This document shows positions 1 through 7,902 of a DNA stretch of 10,868 nucleotides, piece by piece. The notes beneath the pieces were generated by a model that saw only the letters and a list, made by a program, of their open reading frames with translations, did no database searches and was not told the origin of the DNA. Made by a program: the position numbers and the translations under genes. This DNA comes from Scenedesmus sp. ARA3. Taxonomy: Eukaryota; Chlorophyta; Chlorophyceae; Sphaeropleales; Scenedesmaceae. The number at the start of each line of letters is the position of its first letter. Within the stretch, counting starts at the first letter, position 1. The DNA lies in NCBI GenBank assembly GCA_004335835.1, contig RWJK01000215.1, positions 1-10,868 on the forward strand, given 5' to 3'.

Positions 1-818
1 GGGTTCTGCAACCACAGAGCAGTGCACAGCAACAGCAGAGCGCTGCAAATCACAGACTACAACAGTACCTGGTTCTGTAACAGCCTGGACACTGAATTGT
101 AGTACGGAATGCTGAGGTGGCTGCTGTGTCTCAGTGCATGTTGCTGACTGACAGTGAGCTGTTCAATGGCTGATGTCATCATGATGTGCAGCTAATGATA
201 CATGCTGACTTGGTACCGCACTTCCGGCATCATGTTCTATGGTAGAACTCCACACAGAACTGACCATCATCAATTTGTTTGTTACAAGGAAAGGCACCAC
301 ACCGCGTGGCTGCACACTTCACATAAATGAACACCAACAATTGGCATGCCCACAAATGGAGAGCACCCCAATGTACAGTAACTGTGGCAGCTGGCGGCTG
401 ATGCAGCTGGTGTGCCTTGCGTGGTGTGTTGCAACCCAGCAGCAGAGGCAACTGTGAATCAACAACAGCGTCAGCAGATCTATTGTTACAAGAATGTCAA
501 TAAGAATGACAGGGGCCAAACACGCACCCAAGAGGGCACACCATGTCATACATATCGTTCAGAAGCAGACCTAGTAACCAGGTACATGTGTGGTCAGGGC
601 TTTGGCATGCAGCGAGCATAAGGCCTTGCTCAACAGCTGCACACGCAGACGCCATGCATCACAGGGTGACTGTCGAACCAACAACACCGCGTGCTCAAAC
701 TTGTCGTGGTCATTGCAGCCTCTTGGTCAACATGCAGCCAGACTAGGCAAGGACGACACAGTAACCCCCGGCAGCTTCCCATCCAGCGGCAGCGGCAGAC
801 AGCGGCTGCTGCGGAACT
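1..818. other. 3' flank of H2A.Z; no gene recognised
   Basis: The stretch lies downstream of the H2A.Z stop codon (the gene is on the minus strand) and probably holds its 3' untranslated region. Open frames here are short, overlap on both strands and have no familiar motif. Read on the minus strand, TGTAA motifs occur at 486-490 and 282-286, about 330 and 535 nt beyond the stop; either could be the polyadenylation signal. A plus-strand TGTAA at 76-80 could end a convergent gene to the left, but nothing else supports that. The replication-dependent histone stem-loop was looked for just after the stop and not seen, which fits a polyadenylated replacement histone. Confidence 0.5.
486..490 (-). 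terminator. Candidate H2A.Z polyadenylation signal TGTAA
   Basis: TGTAA on the minus strand is the commonest polyadenylation signal in chlorophyte algae. This is the first copy after the H2A.Z stop codon, about 330 nt beyond it. A second copy lies at 282-286. The choice between them is a guess without transcript data. Confidence 0.4.
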
Positions 819-1927
819 CTACTCCTTCTTGGGGCCCTTGTTGATGAGCGACTTGTGGATGTGGGGGATCACACCACCGCCAGCAATGGTGGCCTGCAGC
901 AGCAGCAGCAAACACAACAGCAGCGTCAGCAAAGGGCGAAACTGGAACCAGTGCAGTTGCACAGCACGCATGCATCTGAAACAACCGGATCATATATTCA
1001 TATGTACAGATTGAAAGAAGCACTGCTCAAGACGGTGGGGCTGCATTAGGTCAAGGTGTGTGCTGTGTGCTGGGCCTCAACAACGGTGACAGTTGATGTG
1101 CTGCGCCTACCAATGCTGCAGCAGCCATGCATGCACCTGCTGCAGTGCGTCTTTGATTGCGGGTTAGACGCACTGCATGCGGTATTTTGCAAGGCATCAA
1201 GGCACTGGGCAAGGACAGCGATGCCATGCTGCTGCTGCTGTTGACTGGCCAGGTGCCGCACCTTGATGAGCGTGTCCAGCTCCTCGTCTCCCCTAATAGC
1301 CAGCTGCAAGTGCCTGGGAGTGATACGCTTCACCTGCACGGCAGAAAGAAAGGGAATGCCGTGAGCGGGCTGCTTCGTGGTCGGGCGGTCCTCTGCCAGC
1401 AGCGGTGCCGAGGCGGTGTTGTGCGCACCTTCAGATCCTTGGAGGCGTTGCCTGCCAGCTCCAGCACCTCAGCGGTCAGGTACTCTGCAGTGCAGGACAG
1501 AAGCAGGGTGAGGCAGTGTGCCATCGAAGTCGCGCAACAACGAGCACCAGGCGAACGCTCAGCGGGCAGCTGATTGCTTGCAGCTGTAGCTGATAGTTTC
1601 AGAACTCACCCAGGATGGCTGCAGTGTACACTGCTGCTGTGGCTCCGACGCGGCCATTGGCAGTCACGCGAGCCTGCGGGCCAAGCAGAGTTGTAAGACG
1701 GTGGCAGTGGCTAGCGAGCCTCGCAATCGCTAGAGGAAGTGTTAATCAACCAGTGTTGAGCGTTCAGAGGCCTGGCTCACCTTCAGCAGACGGTGGATAC
1801 GACCCACAGGGAACTGCAGGCCTGCCCTCGCGGACCTGGAGGTGGGCTTCTTCTTGTCTCCCTTCTTGTCACCCATGGTGCCCTTGGCACCCTTTCCAGA
1901 CAGACCCTTGGCTCCCTTGCCGGACAT
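819..1927 (-). CDS. H2AZ: Histone variant H2A.Z, five exons
   Basis: H2A.Z replaces canonical H2A in selected nucleosomes, typically beside promoters, and is deposited by SWR1-type remodellers. Exons in order of translation: 1781-1927, 1610-1673, 1429-1484, 1262-1333 and 819-893, total 414 nt and 137 residues, the usual length. Introns of 107, 125, 95 and 368 nt are all GTG...CAG and phases match. The start is the ATG at 1927; an in-frame TGA sits at 1946-1948. The tail (residues 1-28) is Gly/Lys-rich with a doubled SGKGAKG unit. The histone fold follows: [14 protein letters not shown], then [19 protein letters not shown], then [12 protein letters not shown], then [20 protein letters not shown]. 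The H2A.Z-type docking end ([18 protein letters not shown], closing GPKKE) lacks the SQE motif of H2A.X. Intron 4 is rich in CAG/CTG. The family call is firm; the tail repeat is the only oddity. Confidence 0.97.
894..1261 (-). repeat. H2A.Z intron 4 with CTG/CAG-rich patches
   Basis: This is the largest H2A.Z intron. In the sense (minus) direction it ends in four CTG units running straight into the acceptor CAG (plus-strand (CAG)4 at 897-908). A second CTG/CAG patch lies at about 1226-1242 near the donor. Short open frames in the intron translate to Gln, Ala or Cys runs and are not genes. Confidence 0.7.
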
Positions 1928-2140
1928 GGTTGCTGCTGTCAACAATCACTTGGGTAGAGATGCTGTAAAGCGTTCTGACGCTGTTGCGTGCAGATAGAAA
2001 GACAAAAGTTGAGCAGAGAGCAAAAGGATATCCTGGCGTGACTGGGGACGCTCGTGGCCTTGTACACCCAGCGAAAACAGGCGATTGTTAGCTCGACCTG
2101 CGAATTAGGGGTTTTTGAAATTTGAGCTCATCAAGTGCTA
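1928..2140 (-). promoter_or_regulatory. Probable H2A.Z promoter and leader
   Basis: The region immediately upstream of the H2A.Z start has no ORF of interest and is poorer in GC than the exons. I see no clear TATA box and no plant histone octamer motif. A stop codon in frame with the histone lies just upstream of the ATG. The transcription start cannot be placed. The call rests on position only. Confidence 0.4.
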
Positions 2141-2549
2141 AAAGGCCAGGAAAACAACAAAATCGATAGTATCATCATGAATTATAGATTGTTGGGTACA
2201 CATGCTGGTGCAACATTGCCAATGTTGGCCTCAACAACGCCCGGTAAAGCAGGCGCCATTCAGCGCTCACGTGCTTCAAGCACACATACGCGCATTTCTT
2301 TATCAATGTCTGTTTTTTTTGAACTTAACAAGTGCTCCATATAACAGAAATCTGGCATCAGAAGCGTTTTGGCGGCAATTACTTGAACTGCACCAGAGTG
2401 CAGCAGGCAGTGCTGCGCTAGCAGGCACTTTTTCCACATGCAAAGTGTTTCGGATTGAATGAGCTGCTTTTCAACCTGTTTGGCGAGGGTTTGTGGCTCC
2501 ATCAGCGCCTTCCGTTGCCACTGTCATGCAACATTTGACTGCGCTGGTG

Positions 2550-2687
2550 GCCTGCCATAGCAGGCAGATCAGGGACTAAAAAGCTACAAAACCACATTAA
2601 GTCGTATGTAAACCACTCAAGATCATGTTGTTGAAGAAACATACTGGCTGCTTGAGCCAGCCTGACCTGGGGTAGCAGGGCCCTGCT
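2550..2687. repeat. Cluster of three short inverted repeats
   Basis: Three perfect small stems lie within 140 nt: GCCTGC/GCAGGC with a 4-nt loop at 2550-2565, CTGGCT/AGCCAG with a 5-nt loop at 2644-2660, and the uninterrupted 14-nt palindrome AGCAGGGCCCTGCT at 2674-2687. No terminal inverted repeats or target duplications enclosing the group were seen, so it is not called a transposable element. Confidence 0.5.
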
Positions 2688-3153
2688 GGTGGGCCCCTGC
2701 GCATTTCTACTTTGTGTCGTCCTGCCTGCCAGAAACCTATTTTCCAACATTTTCATATGTGTTTAGCCATTTTGAGTTTATTTTAGGTCTTCTGTGCAAA
2801 GTCAAATCAATGCATTCAAATGCGCATATGACAAATAACACGACAGCAACACTGGTCACCTGGCAAACTCTGCCTGGGAGACGCGCGCCCATGGCTTGCT
2901 GCAAGCACATGTACAGGCCAGAATGTGCCACATAGTTCAAGTCTTGCACTTTTGTGGCATTTTGCAGAACACTTTCCTCACAATGTTGTCTGATTCCACT
3001 ATGACACCCTGTAGAGTGACACTGCCACAGCCAAGGCTGGCCAAGCAGCTGGGATTCATGCTGATAAGCAGCGTAAAACTATGTGTTGTCTGTTTCCCCG
3101 AATACATCCTGTCAAACTTATCTCGTTCGGTCATCAAGCAACTGACATGCTGT

Positions 3154-3181
<28 letters not shown>
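3154..3181 (+). repeat. (GCA)9 microsatellite
   Basis: Nine GCA units plus one G, uninterrupted. It lies about 100 nt upstream of the (CAG)8 tract in the poly-Gln ORF. It codes for alanine in one open frame, but that frame shows no other protein-like feature. Confidence 0.9.
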
Positions 3182-3184
<3 letters not shown>

Positions 3185-3227
3185 CACTGCGTGGCCGGCT
3201 GTCTGCAGCATATCAGCTTATGAATGA

Positions 3228-3512
3228 ATGGAGGCTGGGTACTTCACAATATTTCTTCAATTGCAGAGAGCTCAGCGGCAACAGCAGCAGCAGCAGCAGC
3301 AGCAGCTACAGCGGCAGAAGCAGGCACAACAGCATGACGCGCAGAAGCACCGCAGACTGCCCAACTGCATGACAGACGGCCTTGAACATGTGCTGCAGCT
3401 GGAGATGGCACGCCTTGGCTTGTCTTGCAACGCCGCAGCCAACTCTGACGTCAGTGCCATCTTTGCAACATGTACTTCTTGTCAAAGTGAGTATCTAGGG
3501 CCGTTGCACTGA
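3228..3512 (+). CDS. Hypothetical poly-Gln ORF or exon, unrecognised
   Basis: A 94-codon ORF with nine consecutive Gln (CAA then eight CAG, 3279-3305), then a charged Gln/His/Arg segment and a mixed part with LEHVLQLEMARLGLSC. No family is recognised. Two signals suggest that the coding part may instead be an internal exon at 3267-3486: a pyrimidine-rich tract ending TTGCAG just before 3267, and a GTGAGT donor at 3487 like those of the three real genes. A following exon might begin near 3670 and end at a GTAAGC donor at 3886, but its frame could not be settled. It may be a lineage-specific gene, a gene remnant, a non-coding transcript or chance. The gap between H2A.Z and PRP18 is otherwise unexplained, which is why it is listed. 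Confidence 0.22.
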   Translation: MEAGYFTIFLQLQRAQRQQQQQQQQQLQRQKQAQQHDAQKHRRLPNCMTDGLEHVLQLEMARLGLSCNAAANSDVSAIFATCTSCQSEYLGPLH

Positions 3513-4316
3513 CACGGCAAGTCTTGTCACACCAACCCTTGCGCTCAACATGCCATGTTGCCTAAAATGCAGAATATATTTCATCCGGACTGGACTCTTG
3601 AATATAGCTGGTCAGCGCGTGTGTTGCTGCTACCAGCGCATCACAAGCAACCTGCATGTGAACAGGCAGCAGCAGAGGTGCCGCCTTGTCACGCAGCGCC
3701 GCCGGACTGCAACAGCCCTGTGCGGTAGAGCAGGAAGCAAATGGAGGCGAGGCTGTGCAGCCTTCACGTCGCCAGCTGACACGTGCTGCTGGCTCAGCGA
3801 TGCGCATCACACGACTTGGACTTTGAAGGGCAGCATGCAATCGCCAGCGACAGGCTCCCACATCAACAGGCGCCCTGACGCCAGGTAAGCGCTACTGGCC
3901 TGGGGCAGCAAAACAGGCAGGACAGCGGCAACTTGTGCAACACCTGCCTATGCCCAACAGTAGGATGTCTCTGGCTCAGCAGTGGTTGCTTGCTGGAGCC
4001 AGCCTGAGCCTGCACGCCACCACCCTCCCCTCGCACGCTGATGCCACCATTGCCGGCGCTTGCAACACCCGCGCAGTGTGCCTGCTGCATAAAGATAATC
4101 ACGCCGCTGGTGCGTGTACAGCCCGCCTGGTGCACCAACAGCAGGTGGCACTGTGCGTGTACAGGGTTGTGCCAGGACCTGCACCCTGCTGAGACACACT
4201 CCACCAGGGCACAACTTGTGCCGCACAAGTCATTGCCCTCTCGCAAAGAAGCCTTGTTGCCTGCAGCAGGTGCCGTGTTGACACAGCGTGACAACATACT
4301 CATTGCTGCCCATTAA
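3513..4316. other. Intergenic, no gene recognised
   Basis: Several overlapping open frames occur on both strands, including a 146-codon ATG frame on the minus strand (3863-4303), but their composition is Cys/His/Ala-rich and none has a motif or conserved splice context. A GC-richer patch at about 3665-3885 ends in a good GTAAGC donor and could be an exon of a gene that includes the poly-Gln ORF. An 11-nt direct repeat, TGCGTGTACAG, occurs at 4111-4121 and 4154-4164. Confidence 0.4.
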
Positions 4317-4454
4317 CAGCAACAAGGTCTCGAACCTGCCGGTGCTGAACAGAAGACGGACCCATTCGTGCTCAGCTGCCGATCCCACTGCAAGGCTCCC
4401 TTAGAAACCACTTTTCGTTGCTGTTAATAGTCGTTTGAGCTCAGCTTCTCCCCC
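4317..4454 (+). promoter_or_regulatory. PRP18 leader and probable proximal promoter
   Basis: This is the stretch directly before the PRP18 ATG. A TAG at 4428-4430 is in frame with the start, so the protein cannot extend upstream without an intron. The sequence next to the start is CCCCCATGAG. No TATA box is evident. The transcription start is not known. Confidence 0.4.
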
Positions 4455-5715
4455 ATGAGCGGCTTAGACAGCCTCAAGGCCCTGCTACAAAAGAAGAAGC
4501 AAGAGAAGCAGGAGCTCGTGGGCGACAAGAAGTACGTCAGGAAATCAGACCTAGACGCAGCCAAACTTAAACGGATACGGGAGGAGGAGGAGCAGGAGCG
4601 CAGGGTCAAGGTGCGTGGCATTCTTTTGTTGAGAGCATGGGCACTGGCAGCAGTGGCAGCAGCAGCAGTGGCACTGATGCACCCCATGCGCTTGCTGCAG
4701 CTGTGGCCCTGGCTGCGGCCAGTGCACACCAGAAGCCAGGGCAGATGTTCACAAGCTGCTTAGATCACCAGGTGGAGTCTGACCCGGCAGCATCACAGCC
4801 AGGACCCAACACCTGTGTAGCTGCTTGGCAACTTGGTGTGTGTGCCTGCAACCCCGCGTGTCTGTGACGTAGGAAGAGAAGAAGCGCAAGCTCAACGGCA
4901 GCAGTGCACCAGCAGCAGCAGACGGCCGCCGTGCCACACCCACAGACGCTGCAGCCGACTCGGCAGCAGGCGAAGCAGCGCCAGCAGACGGCGATGGCGC
5001 CCCTGCCACTGCTGCTGCAGCAGCAGCCGCAGCAGATGGCGCTGCTGCGTCAGGCCAGCCAGCACTGCCTAGGGAGGAGGTGATCCGCCGCCTGCGCGCA
5101 CTGGGCCAGCCCGCCACACTGTTTGGCGAAGAGGACGCCGACAGGCAGGCGCGCCTGCGCAAGGTGGAGAAGACTGTTGTGTTGGCAGATGAGGCACGTG
5201 GCGGGCAGCAGGAGAACGTGCTGCTGAAGCTGCGCCGCCAGGAGAAGCAGATGCGGAAAGGCGGCGGGCAGCAGCAGCAGGAGCAGGGCGACGGCGCAGG
5301 CGGCAGCAAAGCAGACGCAGGCGGCGCTGCGGGCGAGGGCCCCAGCAAGGCAGCTGCAGCTGCAGCAGCCGGCGCTGACGGCAAGCAGGCGGCAGCAGCA
5401 GCGGGCGATGGCGAGCCGGGCAGTGCTGGTGATGACGTGCTGGCCGCCTTCAAGGCTGCTGCTGAGCGGCTGGCTGCGCAGCGCGCCGAGGAGTCGCTGC
5501 CTGTTGAGGAGCGCATGGTGGCTATGCTGCAGCGCTGGTGCAAGCTGTGGGAGGAGGACCTGGAGGCGCGCAGCGAGGAGGTGAGAGCGGCGGAGGGCTG
5601 GCAGTGCATAGCTGTGCAGCAAAGACAGGTGCAGCTGCAGTTGCTGCCTGTCTCAGCGTTGCTGTGGCCTGCATGTGCTCTTCGCCGTCTGGCTGGCTGC
5701 TCAGCAGCGCCCTGT

Positions 5716-5754
<39 letters not shown>

Positions 5755-7273
5755 ACTGCTGCTGCTGCTGCTGTGGTGTGTATGTCTGCTTGCAGGTGAA
5801 GGAGAGCGGCATGGGCCACACCAACACCATGGTCTTCAAGCAGAGCATGACCTACCTGGAGCCGCTGTACGAGCGGCTGCGCAAGCGGCAGCTGGTGGAG
5901 GAGCTCAAGGTGGGCTGGGGGGGAGGGATTGTTGTTGGGTGTTGGGTGTTGGGTATGGGGCCATGCAAATGTGAGGGCGGGGCCTGGTGGAGGAGCTCAA
6001 AGTGAGGCTGAGGGCTCGGGGGGCTGAGGCTGGGTCTGGCTCCCCAGACGGTGGCCTGTTTACTGCTGGCACCTGGCAGCTGACACTCAAGGCAGCTGCA
6101 CTATTGCTGTATGGCCTGCCAGCTGACGCTGCCACCCTGCCCTGCCCTGCCCTGCCTGCCTGGCCACTGCTTGCCTTCCTTCCCCCCAGGTGGGCCTGTG
6201 GGTGATGGTGCAGCTCATGGCGGAGCGCAACTACCTGGCCGCTAATGACGTGTACCTCAAGCTGGCCATCGGCAACGCGCCCTGGCCCATCGGCGTGACA
6301 CACGTGGGCCTGCACGAGCGCTCCGCGCGCGAGAAGATCTCCCACGTCATGAATAGCAGCAGCCAGGCGCACATCATGAACGACGAGGCCACGCGCAAGT
6401 TCTTCCAGGTGCGGCAGCGTGTGTGTATGTGGGCTGGGTCGGCAGTGCGTGGTTCCTGAGGCTGCAATGAGCAATGTGGCCTGGGATGGCACTGTGCTGA
6501 AGCGTGCAGCCGCATTGTGCTGCCGCCGTCAAAGCTGAGTACAGCAGTAGAGAGCCGTGGCAGTACAGGCTCGGCAAGCAGGCCTGGGGGCGCCATCACA
6601 CACATTTTATACAGCTGCGCTGGCAGATTGCTGTGTCTGTCAGTTGCCAAGGTAACCAAGCACACATGGCACACGGCATGCCAGCAGCAGGGGAACACTG
6701 ATGCAAAGCTTGTGCTGCGATGCACATGTTGCCTTTTGAGCAGCGCCGCTGCTGGCCTAGCATACAGCGTCCTGCGCGTAACATGTGGTGCTGATGTCAT
6801 TGCGATGATGGTACCATAGCAATGATGGCGGTGATGATGACGTGCTGCTGGTGCTGCTGTGCTGCAGGCAATCAAGCGGCTGATGACGGCGCTGCAGCGG
6901 CTGTGCCCCACCGACCCCTCGCGGTGCATGGACTTCAGCGTGGCGGGCGATGAAGGCCGCGGCATCGCAGGCAGCGGCAGCAACCGCGACGCGCTGCTGC
7001 AGGCACAGGTGGGGGCAGCTGCGAGGCTGACTGCAGCAGTGCGCGCTGTGGTGCGCTCTGAGTGTGTGTGCACCGAAGCCGTGCCTGTGTGGTGGGCGTT
7101 GCTGACAGAGAGTTTGCATTGTTGCGTCTTGCACGGCAGGTGTGATGCTTGGGATGCACACGTGCTTGCCAGGGATACAGCTGCGAGCATGCAAGCTCCT
7201 GTCGACTTCGCCATGCTGCGAATGCAGCGGTGCAGGTGACGATGAGTTCGCTGCAAACCACTTGACGCCGCTG

Positions 7274-7312
<39 letters not shown>

Positions 7313-7902
7313 GCAGGCCAAGGGTGAGATGCCGCTGGCGCTGCCTGCCGCGCCGCACCTGGTGGCGCCAGACGGCTCGGTGAAGATCCCGCCCAAGTGG
7401 TGAGCGGCAGCGGCACAATTGGTTGAATCGTCCAGTAAACTCTCGCTCGTCACGGTGTTAGCCACGAACCTCATTCACCGACTACTTGCTCAATTGCTCA
7501 CATGCAAATGTAATCACTGTTTCAACAACCATGCTGCCATCGCACAAGCAGTGCAGACATGCATGCCAACACATGCACCCGCCACCGCAAGCCGTTGGTG
7601 TATTGTGATGGCCTTCCTGTGTCTTGTGGGCTGGGCAGTGGCGGTGGTCTCAGACCCACCAGCAGCTATCAGCACGCTGCTGTACAATGCTGCTGACGCA
7701 ACTCCCGTGCTGCTGCCTGCCTACAATGCTGCTGGCTTGCAGGCAAAACGTGCTGCGGCGGCATGCGCAGGGCATGGGCATCAAGAACTACGGGCAGGGC
7801 TCAGACAGCGAGCCAGACGAGGAGCAGCAGCAGCAGCAGCGGGCGCAGGCAGGCACGCCGCCGCCGCGCAAGACACCGCCTCGCTCGCCTCTGCCAGCAT
7901 AA
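4455..7902 (+). CDS. PRP18: Pre-mRNA splicing factor PRP18, seven exons
   Basis: PRP18 acts in the spliceosome at the second catalytic step, helping position the 3' splice site with Slu7. Exons: 4455-4610, 4873-5580, 5796-5909, 6190-6408, 6868-7008, 7317-7399 and 7743-7902, total 1581 nt and 526 residues. Residues 1-52 are charged, with the PRP18-type QELVGDKKYVRKSDL segment. The splicing-factor motif shared with PRP4 starts at 117 (LPREEVIRRLRALGQPATLF). Residues 140-262 are an Ala/Gln/Gly-rich linker with QQQQEQ at 185-190. The PRP18 domain covers about 255-430: RWCKLWEEDL, YLEPLYERLRKRQL, the conserved loop GNAPWPIGVT (355-364), HIMNDEATRKF and IKRLMTALQRLCPTDPSRC. Residues 447-526 are a tail ending in Gln, TPPP and RSP motifs. 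At about 340 residues, human PRP18 ends soon after the equivalent of DPSRC, so the linker and tail account for the extra length. Exon 6 to 7 splicing is supported by phase and by the coherent joined frame. Confidence 0.95.
5718..5772 (+). repeat. (GCT)12 and (GCT)5 in PRP18 intron 2
   Basis: Twelve perfect GCT units, then a one-base insertion (A), then five more units. The repeat lies 23 nt before the intron 2 acceptor at 5795, in the place where a pyrimidine tract and branch region are expected. It is intronic: frames through it give Leu or Ala runs and are not coding. Confidence 0.9.
5892..6004 (+). repeat. Duplicated exon 3 end and donor in PRP18 intron 3
   Basis: The 17 nt CTGGTGGAGGAGCTCAA occur at 5892-5908, the coding end of exon 3, and again at 5984-6000 inside the intron, 92 nt apart. 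Both copies continue into a possible donor: AAG|GTGGGC in the real exon and AAA|GTGAGG in the copy. The copy is closer to the GTGAG pattern of the other introns here. Confidence 0.9.
5937..5960 (+). other. G-quadruplex motif in PRP18 intron 3
   Basis: Three copies of the heptamer GTTGGGT (5934-5954) followed by TATGGGG give four G-runs (5937-5939, 5944-5946, 5951-5953, 5957-5960) with loops of 4, 4 and 3 nt. This meets the usual G3+N1-7 pattern on the sense strand, so it could fold in the pre-mRNA. It lies between the two possible donors of this intron. Confidence 0.75.
6797..6825 (+). repeat. Imperfect hairpin in PRP18 intron 4
   Basis: TCATTGC at 6797-6803 pairs with GCAATGA at 6819-6825. 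Inside it is the perfect 10-nt palindrome ATGGTACCAT (6808-6817). It lies about 40 nt before the intron 4 acceptor. No function can be given. Confidence 0.5.
7275..7310 (+). repeat. (GCT)12 directly before PRP18 intron 5 acceptor
   Basis: Twelve perfect GCT units end six bases before the start of exon 6 (acceptor GCGCAG). The repeat takes the whole place of the pyrimidine tract. Confidence 0.9.

Larger units (their letters stand above)
2141..3227. other. Intergenic, AT-richer, no gene recognised
   Basis: No frame here gives a recognisable protein, and plausible donor-acceptor pairs linking coding-like segments were not found. The stretch includes an eight-T run near 2311, a plus-strand TGTAA at 2607-2611, a group of short perfect inverted repeats at 2550-2687, and a (GCA)9 microsatellite at 3154-3181. 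Confidence 0.5.

Noticed and set aside
1943..1945. Upstream TTG as an alternative H2A.Z start
   Set aside because: A stop codon precedes it directly, nuclear genes rarely start at TTG, and the ATG at 1927 gives the normal H2A.Z tail.
3154..3305. Spaced triplet repeats resembling a repeat array
   Set aside because: These are CAG/GCA microsatellites without unique spacers of constant length. They are not CRISPR, and the genome is eukaryotic.
3863..4303. 146-codon ATG frame on the minus strand
   Set aside because: It has no motif, a Cys/His-rich chance-like composition, and competing frames on the other strand. It cannot be excluded but is not supported.
4327..4337. GGTTCGAGACC on the minus strand, like a tRNA B box
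   Set aside because: The T arm pairs for only three of five base pairs, and no A box or acceptor stem is found upstream. It is not a tRNA gene.
5080..5799. A separate plus-strand gene starting at GTG 5080
   Set aside because: The frame is continuous with PRP18 exon 2 from 4873; after 5580 it runs into intron 2 repeats. The conserved motif continues across 5080.
4749..5819. 356-codon open frame on the minus strand
   Set aside because: It is antisense to PRP18 exon 2 and translates to Ser/Ala/Cys runs made by the GC-rich repeats. The plus strand carries a recognised conserved protein.
6231..7418. 395-codon open frame on the minus strand
   Set aside because: It is antisense to PRP18 exons 4-6 and crosses their introns. 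It has a Ser run from the GCT repeat and no known motif.
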